Source: Henriciella sp. AS95
Lineage (GTDB): Bacteria; Pseudomonadota; Alphaproteobacteria; Caulobacterales; Hyphomonadaceae
Direction: 5' to 3'
Length of the DNA: 64,000 nucleotides
Assembly (NCBI RefSeq): GCF_038900055.1
Contig: NZ_JBBMQM010000001.1
Span: 2,108,001 to 2,172,000, forward strand
The number at the start of each line of letters is the position of its first letter. The stretch's first letter is position 1. The position numbers and the translations under genes are program-made. Under the pieces are notes generated by a model. That model ran no database searches. It was not told where the DNA came from and saw only the letters and a list, made by a program, of their open reading frames with translations. Positions 52,814 through 62,063 of the stretch are shown here, one piece after another.

Positions 52814-53737
52814 ATGGCTAAACGTGGAAAACCGATGACCGAACGCTCGCTGCCCTGGTGGCAGAGCGGCTTTGATCTTGAGGGCGTCGTTGGCTTTCTC
52901 GCGGGCTGGTTGCTCGGCATTCTGCTCGGCATGCTGTGGAGTCCGCTGTTCTGGATTGGCTTTATCCCCGGCATCGTGATTCTGTTTGCGACCCGGACCG
53001 CCGAGCGCGTGAGCCCGGAAGACAGCTCACTGATCCTGGCGCCTTGTGATGGCGTGATCGTTTCGGTCGAGGACGTCGATCCGCCAGAGCAGCTTGGTCT
53101 GGTTGGGCCGCATAAGCGGATCCGCGTTTCGTCTTCGCCATTCGCAACGAACAACATCCATGCTGTGACCGAAGGCAGTATCGAACACGCCGAACGTGAA
53201 ACGGGGGCCGCGGAGAATTTTGCGGCGCTGCGGCCCGATACGCCGGGGCTTGAAGTGCTCTTCTTCAGCCTGACCGGCGGTGTGGGGAAAGTTGGCATGC
53301 GGGTCGCCACCGGCGGACTTGGGCCTCGTCTTGTGACGAAGGTCGACATTGGCGATCACGTGCCCGCAGGCAAGACGATTGCAACGCGCCGATTGGGCGG
53401 CTGGTGCGATGTGTATGTGCCCAGGGGCGGTGCCACTCAGGTTGAGCCCGGCCGGACGCTGATCGGCGGCGAAACGGCCATCTGGCGTTACGGTGCAGCG
53501 GCGGCCGTGCCTGAGCCGGATGATGCTGAGGAAGATATTTTCGACGATGAGGACGAGCCGACGGAACTTGATGCTGACTATGCCGCCTCTCCGGAAACAA
53601 CGCCGCCGGAAGTCGCCGAAGACGTCGAGGAGGAGGTGAAAACCGAATCAGACGCGGCTACCAAGTCCGACGACCCAGCCGAGATGTTTGCTCGGCTTCG
53701 CCGGGAAGCAAGCAAGATTTCAGACGAAGACGACTAG
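52814..53737 (+). CDS. Phosphatidylserine decarboxylase-related protein lacking the pyruvoyl serine
   Basis: 307 residues. N-terminal hydrophobic hairpin (about 24-60), then a Psd-like body (ILAPCDGVIVSVEDV, then NNIHAVTEG and VGMRVATGGLGPRLVTKVDIGDHVPAGKTIAT). Where active short-type Psd enzymes have R-F-G-S-R-V-D-V-Y, with Ser cleaved to the pyruvoyl, this protein has R193-L-G-G196-W-C-D-V-Y: Gly196 replaces Ser. The NERN-like and HVNR motifs are also not preserved. A strongly acidic tail (about 233-290) is added. So it is probably a non-cleaving paralogue. Co-transcribed with the exporter, not with pssA as usual. Confidence 0.75.
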   Translation: MAKRGKPMTERSLPWWQSGFDLEGVVGFLAGWLLGILLGMLWSPLFWIGFIPGIVILFATRTAERVSPEDSSLILAPCDGVIVSVEDVDPPEQLGLVGPHKRIRVSSSPFATNNIHAVTEGSIEHAERETGAAENFAALRPDTPGLEVLFFSLTGGVGKVGMRVATGGLGPRLVTKVDIGDHVPAGKTIATRRLGGWCDVYVPRGGATQVEPGRTLIGGETAIWRYGAAAAVPEPDDAEEDIFDDEDEPTELDADYAASPETTPPEVAEDVEEEVKTESDAATKSDDPAEMFARLRREASKISDEDD

Positions 53738-53940
53738 ACTTGGTCTGACGGCGCTTCGGCTCTGTTCATCCAGCGCAGAAGAGGGCGGAGTGGGATAACC
53801 CAGGCGACGCCCGCAAAAACGTAGAACGCAAGTTGCAGCCAGTCATTTTTCGTGGCGAGCCATGACCCAATCGTGCCGGCCAGAAAGATCCAGAGCCCGA
53901 TGAAGGCAAGCAATACCACGCCAGCGATGATCTTTCTCAT
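53734..53940 (-). CDS. DUF2842 small membrane protein
   Basis: 68 residues from the ATG at 53938-53940, with two hydrophobic spans (IIAGVVLLAFIGLWIFLAGTI and LQLAFYVFAGVAWVIPL) and the family ending PLLRWM. Known only from alphaproteobacteria; function unknown. Shares CTAG with the Psd-like gene. An open frame continues upstream, but GGGAG stands before this start. Confidence 0.8.
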   Translation of the reverse strand: MRKIIAGVVLLAFIGLWIFLAGTIGSWLATKNDWLQLAFYVFAGVAWVIPLRPLLRWMNRAEAPSDQV

Positions 53941-54019
53941 GTCGCGTTTCTCCCAAGGAACTGCATATGCGACGCCATGGCGGCTTGCCTGCCACGCCTG
54001 TGCAGTCAGATAGAGAGCC

Positions 54020-55054
54020 ATGAGACAAATGGCAAAGACCGAAACTGCGACCCTTTGGGTCCGCCGCTGGCTGATCCTGATCGCGCTCATGGTTTATGCC
54101 ATGATCCTTATCGGCGGCATGACGCGTCTGACTGACTCCGGACTATCCATCACTGAATGGGACCCGGTCAGCGGCGCGCTCCCGCCAATTGGCGCTGACG
54201 CCTGGGCCAGTGAGTTCGCAAAGTACCAGCAGACAGCGGAGTTCCAGCAGCAGAACTATAATATGTCGCTGGCAGAGTTTCAGTACATCTACTGGTGGGA
54301 GTGGGGGCATCGGCTTTTTGGGCGGCTCATCGGCCTTATCGCTGTCGGCGGGTTCGCAATCTTTGCAATCAAAGGCTGGCTCAGCCGGTCATTATCTGTC
54401 CGTCTTCTTATCCTGATCGCGCTGGGCGGCCTTCAAGGCGCGATTGGATGGTGGATGGTGTCGAGTGGCATCGGAGAGACCGAACGCCTCGACGTCGCGC
54501 CTTACCGACTTGCGACACACTTTGTGCTGGCGCTGGTCATTATCGGATACACAGCCTGGCTGTGGCTCGATCTCGGCAAACGCCAGAGGATCGAGGTGGG
54601 TTCGGCAGGGCGGTGGCTCGCGCTTGGTCTGCTCGGCTTGATCTTCGTGCAGATGGCGAGCGGCGCGCTTGTGGCGGGGCTCGATGCCGGGCGCACCTAC
54701 AATGACTGGCCTTTGATGGCTGGCGAGTTCTTCCCATCACCCTACATGCCGGCCGAACTTGGCATCCGCAGCCTGTTCGAAGGCCGCGCGGCGACGCAGT
54801 TCAATCATCGGATCATCGCCTATGCGATCTGGATCATCGTCCTGGTGGGCGTCGCCGTGATGCGCGGCAAACCTGGATGGCGAGAAACGGCGACCTTGGC
54901 GGTGCTGGTCACGGCGCAGGCGTCGTGGGGCATCTTCACTCTGTTGAGTAGCGCCCCACTCGGCCTCGCCATTGTCCATCAGGCACTCGGGGTGATCCTG
55001 TTTGTTGCGGCGGTACGGTTTGCCTGGCTCACTGGCCGCCGGGCGGAATACTGA
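54020..55054 (+). CDS. ctaA: Heme A synthase (CtaA/Cox15)
   Basis: 344 residues, eight spans in two four-helix halves. The four His that bind heme are visible in GHRLFGRLIG, ATHFVLALV, FNHRIIAYA and VHQALGVIL, and GGMTRLTDSGLSITEWDPV is the alphaproteobacterial signature. Converts heme O from CtaB to heme A for the oxidase at 8-14 kb. ATG 54020 or 54029 is possible. Confidence 0.95.
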   Translation: MRQMAKTETATLWVRRWLILIALMVYAMILIGGMTRLTDSGLSITEWDPVSGALPPIGADAWASEFAKYQQTAEFQQQNYNMSLAEFQYIYWWEWGHRLFGRLIGLIAVGGFAIFAIKGWLSRSLSVRLLILIALGGLQGAIGWWMVSSGIGETERLDVAPYRLATHFVLALVIIGYTAWLWLDLGKRQRIEVGSAGRWLALGLLGLIFVQMASGALVAGLDAGRTYNDWPLMAGEFFPSPYMPAELGIRSLFEGRAATQFNHRIIAYAIWIIVLVGVAVMRGKPGWRETATLAVLVTAQASWGIFTLLSSAPLGLAIVHQALGVILFVAAVRFAWLTGRRAEY

Positions 55055-56048
55055 TCGGGGTCAGCGTAATCCGGCTCGGATCGATCAGAATGGCGCGATG
55101 ATCGTCGCTGCCAATCGTCCCGCCCATGACGATAACGCCGCCTGGATAACCGCCGCCGCGTGCATCGCCTGTCGCTGCCAGCGAGGTCGGTACGTCTGGC
55201 ATGCGAATGGTGATTCCATCCTCGATATTCAGCGCTTGTGACTGACCGTTTTCAAAGATCGCTGTCAGCGTGCCGGCGTCGGAAAGGGTCAGAAGGGTTT
55301 CCCGCCCCATTCGGCGCAACGTGGACGTGGCCATGATCGGCGTGTCGTAGACTTCGACGCCGTCGGCTGTGAAGGTGCAGGCGCCAATCGTGCCGTCGGT
55401 TTCGATTTCTTCGGTCGGCGACCAGACGAGTTCACCGCCGCTTTCATTGATGTCACCAACCATCAGCGTGGTCGAGCCAGCCGTCCAGTAGGCGAGACGA
55501 TGCAGAGCGTCTGTGCCCGCGATCGGCGGCGCGGCGCAGAGGCCTTCCGCGCGTCCTGATTGCTCTATCTGGAAGGCGTAGGGAATCGCTTCCTGCAAGC
55601 CTCCACCGTGAATCCAGATTTTGAGGTCGCCGGAGCCGTCAATGCCGGGAAAGAAGGTCACGGGCGTGTCAGCGAGAAGGGCATAGCGCCCCTCTGCAAG
55701 TGCAGCGACATCGGAATCGGCGATATCGGTGATACGCTCACCGTCAAAATTGAACAGCTGCAAGCCGCCGCCCTCATAGGCCAGCGCAAAGGTCGAGCCA
55801 GCGCCGCCAGCGATTCCAATACTGCGCACGGGCAAATCGAGGGAATCAGTCGACCAGACGGCGGGGAGGGTGTCCGTCGCTGTTTCAATCTCGACTTCCT
55901 GTTCGACGGCGCTGTTTTCCTGTATAGAAGGCTCTTCAGGCTCGGGCTCTTGCGGTCCGCTGCAGGACGCGGCATAGAAAAGCAGGAAACCGGCGATCCC
56001 TGCGTTGACAGGTAAGGTCTGCGCGCTTAAACGCGGGCGCTTGAACAT
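55029..56048 (-). CDS. Putative beta-propeller lipoprotein
   Basis: 339 residues. A signal sequence with lipobox YAASC (about 25-29) predicts a lipoprotein, followed by an acidic Pro/Glu linker (about 30-60). The body repeats short beta motifs ([23 protein letters not shown]), a pattern weakly like phytase-type propellers. Catalytic residues are not recognisable. Overlaps the convergent ctaA by 26 bp. Function unknown. Confidence 0.7.
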   Translation of the reverse strand: MFKRPRLSAQTLPVNAGIAGFLLFYAASCSGPQEPEPEEPSIQENSAVEQEVEIETATDTLPAVWSTDSLDLPVRSIGIAGGAGSTFALAYEGGGLQLFNFDGERITDIADSDVAALAEGRYALLADTPVTFFPGIDGSGDLKIWIHGGGLQEAIPYAFQIEQSGRAEGLCAAPPIAGTDALHRLAYWTAGSTTLMVGDINESGGELVWSPTEEIETDGTIGACTFTADGVEVYDTPIMATSTLRRMGRETLLTLSDAGTLTAIFENGQSQALNIEDGITIRMPDVPTSLAATGDARGGGYPGGVIVMGGTIGSDDHRAILIDPSRITLTPISIPPGGQ

Positions 56049-56084
56049 ATTCCAACACTCCGAATGAGAGGCTCCCGAGGAGCA

Positions 56085-56549
56085 ATGAAGACTTATAACG
56101 CACCAGCTGACGTGGAGAACAAGTGGATCGTTATCGATGCGACAGATGTCGTTGTCGGTCGCCTTGCTTCATATGTCGCCAAACGCCTGCGGGGCAAGCA
56201 CCGTGCTGATTTCACTCCGCACATCGATACGGGCGACCATGTCGTCGTAATCAACGCTGACAAAGCTCGTTTCACTGGAAACAAGCTCCGCGACAAAACC
56301 TATTACCGCCACACGGGCTATCCGGGTGGGATCAAGGAAACCACGGCAGGAAAGATCCTGTCTGGCCGTTTCCCTGAGCGTGCGGTCGAGCTTGCTGTAA
56401 AGCGCATGATGCCGGGTGAAAGCCCGCTCGCCAAACAGCAGTTTGCAAAGCTTCGCGTCTACGCTGGCGCAGAGCATCCGCACGAAGCCCAGAAGCCAGA
56501 AACCGTCGACTTCGCGTCGATGAACGACAAGAATAAGAGAGCTGACTGA
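56085..56549 (+). CDS. rplM: 50S ribosomal protein L13
   Basis: 154 residues, [38 protein letters not shown] onward (in segments), with [13 protein letters not shown] and the GMLP-like [16 protein letters not shown] motif. AGGAG is seven bases before the ATG at 56085; an earlier start is less likely. Early large-subunit assembly protein, in the standard rplM-rpsI pair. Confidence 0.98.
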   Translation: MKTYNAPADVENKWIVIDATDVVVGRLASYVAKRLRGKHRADFTPHIDTGDHVVVINADKARFTGNKLRDKTYYRHTGYPGGIKETTAGKILSGRFPERAVELAVKRMMPGESPLAKQQFAKLRVYAGAEHPHEAQKPETVDFASMNDKNKRAD

Positions 56550-56554
56550 GTATC

Positions 56555-57040
56555 ATGTCCGACACTGCAAATTCTCTTGAAGACCTGAAAACCGTCACCG
56601 GCGGTGAAGCTGCGGAAGCTGAGGTCGTAACTGTAGAGCCGAAGATCGACGATCTCGGCCGCGCCTATGGCACCGGCCGCCGCAAGTCGGCTACGGCTCG
56701 CGTCTGGATCAAGCCGGGCACCGGCAAGATCACCGTCAACGGCAAGGATCAGGAGCAATACTTCGCTCGTCCGGTTCTGCGCATGGTCATCGAGCAGCCG
56801 CTGATCGAAACCGATCGCCGCACGCAGTTCGACGTGATCTGCACGGTCAAGGGCTCTGGCCTTTCCGGTCAGGCCGGCGCTGTCCGTCACGGCATCTCGC
56901 GCGCCCTGGTCGCCTATGAGCCGAGCCTTCGCGCCGTTCTCAAGCCACACGGCTTCATGACCCGCGACCCGCGGACCGTCGAGCGCAAGAAGTATGGCCG
57001 CGCGAAAGCCCGCCGTAGCTTCCAGTTCTCGAAGCGCTAA
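56555..57040 (+). CDS. rpsI: 30S ribosomal protein S9
   Basis: 161 residues: an acidic N-terminal extension (about 35 residues, common in alphaproteobacteria), then [18 protein letters not shown] and the conserved C-terminal [17 protein letters not shown] tail that reaches the P site. Five bases after rplM. Confidence 0.98.
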   Translation: MSDTANSLEDLKTVTGGEAAEAEVVTVEPKIDDLGRAYGTGRRKSATARVWIKPGTGKITVNGKDQEQYFARPVLRMVIEQPLIETDRRTQFDVICTVKGSGLSGQAGAVRHGISRALVAYEPSLRAVLKPHGFMTRDPRTVERKKYGRAKARRSFQFSKR

Positions 57041-57070
57041 GACGCGATTTCAAAACAGAATTTTGGAATG

Positions 57071-57100
57071 GGGCGCTTCTTTTCGGGAAGCGCCCTTTTT
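57071..57100 (+). terminator. Rho-independent terminator of rplM-rpsI
   Basis: A perfect 9-bp stem (GGGCGCTTC 57071-57079 and GAAGCGCCC 57087-57095), a 7-base loop and five T. Confidence 0.93.
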
Positions 57101-57130
57101 CTTTGCGCCGAGGCGTGAGAGGAGAGCCGC

Positions 57131-58174
57131 ATGACACAAAAGACATTGAAAGCCGCCATTCTTGGCGCATCAGGGTATACGGGCGCAGAGACCGTCCGCC
57201 TTCTGCGAAATCACCCCCATGTCGACGCGGTGGCCGCGACGGGTAATGCTCTGGCAGGGCAAAAGCTCTCAGGTATTTTTCCGCATCTGGCGGGGCCGGG
57301 CGACCTTGATGTGATCAAGGCCGAAGATGTGTGTTGGGACGAGGTGGATGTGGCTTTCGGCTGCCTGCCGCACGGCACCAGCCAGGATCTGATCGAGACG
57401 CTTCCGGCGAATGTAAAAGTCGTGGACCTGTCATCCGATTACCGATTCCGGGATGCGGGGGCGTACGCAAAAGCTTATGGCCGCGAACACATCGCCCCTG
57501 AGCGGACGGCCAACGCCGTTTACGGGTTGAGCGAGCACGCGGCCGACGCGCTGAAAGGCGCAGATCTCGTTGCCTGCCCGGGATGTTATCCGACGGCGAT
57601 TCTCATGGTTCTTCTGCCGCTCATGTCACCACTGATCATCGACAAGGATGCGATCATCATCGATGCGAAGTCTGGAGCATCGGGCGCGGGCAGGGGGCTC
57701 AAGGAGGGTAATCTCTTCTGCGAGGTCACCGAGGGCACGCACGCCTATGGGGTCGGCACGCACCGCCATACGCCAGAGATCGAGCAGGAGCTGAATCTCC
57801 GGGCAGGCGTCAGCGATATTGAGGTGACGTTTACGCCGCACCTGCTGCCGATGGCGCGCGGCGAGCATGTGACCTGTCACTTGCGGGGCGATGTCGATGC
57901 GGTCCAGGCCGCGCTTGAGGCCGCCTATGCTGACCAGCCCTTCGTGACGGTTCTGCCGCTCGGCTCGCCGCCGCCTGATACGCGGCATGTCCGCGGAACG
58001 AATGACTGCCGCATCGCTGTGTTTCCAGACCGCGTAAAAGGCCGCGTCATCGTGATTGGCGTGATTGATAATCTCGTCAAAGGATCAAGCGGCCAGGCGG
58101 TCCAGAACCTCAACCTGATGATGGGCTGGGATCAGGCCTTGGGGCTGGACGTGCTTTTGCCGCTCTTCCCCTGA
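57131..58174 (+). CDS. argC: N-acetyl-gamma-glutamyl-phosphate reductase
   Basis: 347 residues, ArgC type 1. GASGYTGAETVRLLRNHP binds NADP, and the catalytic Cys is in CPGCYPTAILM. Third step of arginine synthesis. Its last 43 bp overlap the convergent phaC end. Confidence 0.95.
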   Translation: MTQKTLKAAILGASGYTGAETVRLLRNHPHVDAVAATGNALAGQKLSGIFPHLAGPGDLDVIKAEDVCWDEVDVAFGCLPHGTSQDLIETLPANVKVVDLSSDYRFRDAGAYAKAYGREHIAPERTANAVYGLSEHAADALKGADLVACPGCYPTAILMVLLPLMSPLIIDKDAIIIDAKSGASGAGRGLKEGNLFCEVTEGTHAYGVGTHRHTPEIEQELNLRAGVSDIEVTFTPHLLPMARGEHVTCHLRGDVDAVQAALEAAYADQPFVTVLPLGSPPPDTRHVRGTNDCRIAVFPDRVKGRVIVIGVIDNLVKGSSGQAVQNLNLMMGWDQALGLDVLLPLFP

Positions 58175-60291
58175 CGTTTGGCAGGAGCCTTCTTCGCTGA
58201 CGACTTGGCCGGAGTTTTCGACTTCGTCGCGGCGGCCTTTTTAGGCGCGGCTTTCTTCGTTGCCGGTTTGGCTTTCGCCGACGCCGCCGTTTTCGACCGC
58301 GTCGACGTCGTGCGAGACTTTGTGGTCGACTTCGTCGTCGGTTTTGCTGTGCCGGTTGTCCTGGTCTTGGCGGATGCAGCGCGAGTCGCGGTTTTCTTCG
58401 GCGCAGCCTTCTTGGCCGCCGGTTTCGGCGCGGCTTTCTTTGCAGGTTTCGGTTTGGCAACAGACGGCGTCGAATATTTCGTCGCAGGATGTTCGCCTGC
58501 CGCGATGGCTTCAAGGCGCATTTTTACATAGGTGCCCGGAGCCTCACCAAGGCCGGCGTCTTCAACGGGTTTCGCTGCTTTCTTTGGTCCGGATTTCGGT
58601 TCGAGCCATGTCCACCAGGTCGGCCACCACGAGCCCTTTGTTTCTTCTGCAGCTGTCAACCAGGCCTCTGGCGTGCCGGGCAGGCTTTCATTGGTCCAGT
58701 GCTGATATTTCTCCGCACGCGGATGATTGACCACGCCTGCAATGTGACCGGAGCCTGCGAGGATGAAATTGACATCGCCGCCATAGCGCTGGGCCCCGCG
58801 ATAGATCGAATGCCAGGGACAGATATGGTCTTCGCGGCTGGCCTGAACGGTGATCGGTATTTCGATGTCCTTCATGGAAATGCTCTCGCCGAGCACCTTG
58901 AACAGGCCGTTGCTGAGCTTGTTCTCGCCATAAAGGTCATTGAGATAGGTGTGATGGGTCTTGCCAGGAATATTCGTCTGGTCGGCATTCCAGTAGAGGA
59001 GGTCGAACGGGCGTGGCTTCTTGCCGAGCATGTAATTGTCGACGACGTAACGCCAGACCAGGTCCACGGGACGCAACCAGTTGAACGTGTCGCCCATCAT
59101 TTCGCCCGGCATGATGCCATCATTGGCTTCAATGATGTCGTCGATATTCCGGCGGGACTCCGCATCCGTGAACACCATCAGGTCGCCAGCGTCTGAAAAG
59201 TCCGATTGAGAGGCAAAGAAGGTTGCCGATGCGATGCGTTTGTCATCGGTCTTCGACATGTAGGCGAGCGCGCCGGTGAGCAGCGAGCCGCCAATGCAAT
59301 AGCCAACGGCATTCAGGTCATCGCTGTCGGTGCGGGCAAGCACTTCATTGGTCGCCGCCATGACGCCCTGTTCGATATAATCGTCCCAGGTATAATCGCG
59401 GGTGACATCATCGGCTGAACGCCAGGACACCACAAAGACCGTCAGGCCCTGGTTCACCAGCCAACGGATCATCGAATTCTCTTCGCGAAGATCGAGAATA
59501 TAATACTTGTTGATCCAAGGCGGGAAAATGAGGAGCGGACGGCTGTAAACCTTGTCCGTGGTCGGCTCGAACTGCAGCAGTTCGATAAGCTTGTTGCGGA
59601 AGACGACCTTTCCGGGTGCCGTTGCGACATTCACGCCGACTTCGAATGGGGATTCGTCCGTCTGGCTGATCGAGAGGCGGCCATGGCCCTTCTTGATGTC
59701 GGCGCGGGCATTGCGCAGGCCGTCGACGAGGCTTTGACCGCCTGATTCAACCATCGCCTTGAGGGCAGCCGGGTTGGTCGCGAAGAAGTTGCTTGGTGAA
59801 AGCGCGTCGATTGTCTGGCGGGTATAGAATTGTGCCTTGCGCTTCTCAGCCGTGGTCAGTTCGCTCGCGGAATCAAGCAGGGACATCATCCAGCTGGAGT
59901 TCAGCTCATATGCTTTGCGCATGAATTCGAATGCGGGATTTGCCGACCAGTCGGGATCGGAGAAGCGGCGGTCGCGTGACTCGCTGACCTCGCCAAGAGT
60001 GAAGTCTTTCCAGAGATTTACCCAACCCATCCAGAGATCGATGTTGGCGTTCATCAGCGCTTGGGGGTTGGTGGCAAGTGACTGTCCCAAGCGGCCGTAA
60101 GCACCGAGCATTCCAAAGGGATCGCTCTTATCAGGTGTTTTGAGCTGACCATTGCTGTTCGACATCACCTCGGAGAGCAGCGCCTGTGATTCCGCGGCCG
60201 CTTCTGCGAGTGATATTCCAATGGCCTGAAGCTGAGCAGGCGACTGCTCTGCCAGGATTTCGTTCAGACTGCGATTTTCTTTATCTGCCAT
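58132..60291 (-). CDS. phaC: Class I polyhydroxyalkanoate synthase with histone-like C-terminal tail
   Basis: 719 residues against about 580-600 usual. The catalytic triad is Cys332 (GYCIGG), Asp488 (REDHICPWH) and His516 (GSGHIAGVVNHP). The core ends near residue 600; the last 119 residues are Lys/Ala/Pro/Thr-rich with AAPKK and AKP-type repeats, much like histone H1 or the PhaF/AlgR3 tails that bind DNA. The core polymerises (R)-3-hydroxyacyl-CoA on granules. The tail may tether granules to the nucleoid, an inference. phaA and phaB are not in the window. Confidence 0.95.
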   Translation of the reverse strand: MADKENRSLNEILAEQSPAQLQAIGISLAEAAAESQALLSEVMSNSNGQLKTPDKSDPFGMLGAYGRLGQSLATNPQALMNANIDLWMGWVNLWKDFTLGEVSESRDRRFSDPDWSANPAFEFMRKAYELNSSWMMSLLDSASELTTAEKRKAQFYTRQTIDALSPSNFFATNPAALKAMVESGGQSLVDGLRNARADIKKGHGRLSISQTDESPFEVGVNVATAPGKVVFRNKLIELLQFEPTTDKVYSRPLLIFPPWINKYYILDLREENSMIRWLVNQGLTVFVVSWRSADDVTRDYTWDDYIEQGVMAATNEVLARTDSDDLNAVGYCIGGSLLTGALAYMSKTDDKRIASATFFASQSDFSDAGDLMVFTDAESRRNIDDIIEANDGIMPGEMMGDTFNWLRPVDLVWRYVVDNYMLGKKPRPFDLLYWNADQTNIPGKTHHTYLNDLYGENKLSNGLFKVLGESISMKDIEIPITVQASREDHICPWHSIYRGAQRYGGDVNFILAGSGHIAGVVNHPRAEKYQHWTNESLPGTPEAWLTAAEETKGSWWPTWWTWLEPKSGPKKAAKPVEDAGLGEAPGTYVKMRLEAIAAGEHPATKYSTPSVAKPKPAKKAAPKPAAKKAAPKKTATRAASAKTRTTGTAKPTTKSTTKSRTTSTRSKTAASAKAKPATKKAAPKKAAATKSKTPAKSSAKKAPAKRQGKSGKSTSSPKA

Positions 60292-60391
60292 GCCTTTAGG
60301 CTTTTCATCACCTTATTCTCGCCATTCTACACGAACACGTATAGGTAAGAAACGTTTCAAGAATCATGAAGATGCGCGGTAATTTGACGGT

Positions 60392-60796
60392 ATGCGGCCT
60401 TTTTTGCTCATTTTAGGTTTCCTGCTCGCCGGTTGTGCCGGTTCTGTGGGCAAACTATCAGACATGCGCGACGCCGCGCCTGACTGGTATGAGGCGCGCA
60501 AAACCGAACTCGCTGGTGAAGGGTATCCGAGCCTTGCGAATGTTCCTCAGAACACGACCTATCGTCGTCAGCAGGCATCCATGGTTTTGACGCGAGAAGA
60601 ACAGAATGCCTTGCTTGCGGCTTTCGAGGCAAACCCTCGCTCCGCGCAAGTTGATGAAACCCTTGAGCAAATTCTTGAATGGAGCCGAGCGCTTCGCGCC
60701 AGGGTGGACCAGCAGCTAACCGAAGCGAGCTTTCTGACCGATGCCCAGATCGCCCGTTTGCACGCGCGCTTTGACCGGCCGCGAGCGCGTCGCTAG
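60392..60796 (+). CDS. Small lipoprotein
   Basis: 134 residues with the lipobox LLAGC (about residues 11-15) after a short signal. The mature part is helical and charged, with no known domain found; QARADQQL-like coiled segments are possible (LEQILEWSRALRARVDQQL). Function unknown. 42 bp upstream of alaC. Confidence 0.75.
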   Translation: MRPFLLILGFLLAGCAGSVGKLSDMRDAAPDWYEARKTELAGEGYPSLANVPQNTTYRRQQASMVLTREEQNALLAAFEANPRSAQVDETLEQILEWSRALRARVDQQLTEASFLTDAQIARLHARFDRPRARR

Positions 60797-60838
60797 ACCC
60801 TAATCGTTTTCCACTAACCTATGCAGGAGTAGAGGCCC

Positions 60839-62038
60839 ATGTCGGGCGAATTTTACAAGATCAGACGACTTCCCCCTTACGTGTTCGAACAGGTCAATCG
60901 GAAAAAGGCGGCCTTGCGAGCGGACGGTGCGGACATCATCGATCTCGGCATGGGTAATCCCGACCTGCCGACGCCGAAACATATTGTCGATAAACTGTGC
61001 GAAACTGCACGGAAGCCGGACGTAAACGGATATTCCGCATCAAGAGGAATACCTGGCTTGCGCAGGTCGCTCGTGAATTATTACAAGCGGCGTTTCGGCG
61101 TAGAGCTCGACAAGGACCGGGAGGTTATTGTCACGCTAGGCTCCAAGGAGGGGTTCGCGAACCTCGCCCAGGCGATATCCGCGCCTGGTGATGTCATTCT
61201 TGCGCCCGATCCGTCCTATCCGCTGCACTCTTTTGGCTTCATCATCGCTGGTGCGTCCATCCGGGGTGTGCCGGCCCAGTCGCCTGAGCAGTATCTGCAG
61301 AACATCGCCAATGCGATTCAGTACAGCGTGCCGCCGCCCACCGCGATGGTGCTGTGCTACCCGTCAAACCCGACGGCCGCTGTCGCCGATCTCGACTTCT
61401 ATAAGGAAGCGGTAAAGATCGCGAAGAAGCACGATCTCTGGATCCTGTCAGACCTCGCCTATAACGAGATCTACTTTGACGATCCGCCGCCATCGATCCT
61501 GCAGGTCAATGGCGCGAAGGAGATCGCTGTCGAAACGACGACAATGTCGAAGACATATTCGATGGCGGGCTGGCGTATCGGCTTTGCGGCGGGCAGTGAG
61601 CGCCTGATCGGTGCTCTGGGGCGCGTCAAATCCTACCTCGATTATGGTGCCTACACGCCAATTCAGGTCGCGGCCTGCGCGGCTCTCGATGGACCACAGG
61701 ACTGCGTCGAAGAGATGCGCCAGATCTATCGGTCGCGCCGTGATACGCTGATCGAGAGCTTTGGCCGTGCCGGTTGGGACATTCCGGTGCCGTCAGCGTC
61801 CATGTTTTGCTGGGCACCGATTCCTGAGGCTTGCCGACACATGGGGAGCCTCGAGTTTTCGCTTGAACTGATCAACGAAGCGAGCGTCGCTGTCTCACCC
61901 GGAGCGGGATTCGGCGAACGTGGTGACGGATTTGTCAGAATTGCCCTGGTTGAGAACGAACAGCGCATTCGGCAGGCTGCACGTAACATCAAACGGTTTC
62001 TTCTCACGAAGGAAGCTGATAGCAGGTGCGCCGTCTAG
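60839..62038 (+). CDS. alaC: Class I aminotransferase, AlaC-type
   Basis: 399 residues. The PLP lysine lies in TMSKTYSMAGWRIGFAAG, and NPDLPTPKHIV, YPSNPTAAV and LSDLAYNEIYFD are the conserved alanine/diaminopimelate-type aminotransferase motifs. Probably makes alanine from pyruvate and glutamate. Followed by hom, and the alaC-hom-glpX order is shared with Caulobacter. Confidence 0.9.
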   Translation: MSGEFYKIRRLPPYVFEQVNRKKAALRADGADIIDLGMGNPDLPTPKHIVDKLCETARKPDVNGYSASRGIPGLRRSLVNYYKRRFGVELDKDREVIVTLGSKEGFANLAQAISAPGDVILAPDPSYPLHSFGFIIAGASIRGVPAQSPEQYLQNIANAIQYSVPPPTAMVLCYPSNPTAAVADLDFYKEAVKIAKKHDLWILSDLAYNEIYFDDPPPSILQVNGAKEIAVETTTMSKTYSMAGWRIGFAAGSERLIGALGRVKSYLDYGAYTPIQVAACAALDGPQDCVEEMRQIYRSRRDTLIESFGRAGWDIPVPSASMFCWAPIPEACRHMGSLEFSLELINEASVAVSPGAGFGERGDGFVRIALVENEQRIRQAARNIKRFLLTKEADSRCAV

Positions 62039-62063
62039 TAAAGTTGCGCCGGAGGGTCGGGGA

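Noticed and set aside
58178-58531. A plus-strand hydrophobic frame inside the phaC tail
   Set aside because: It arises from the antisense of the Lys/Ala-rich tail codons; not a membrane protein gene.
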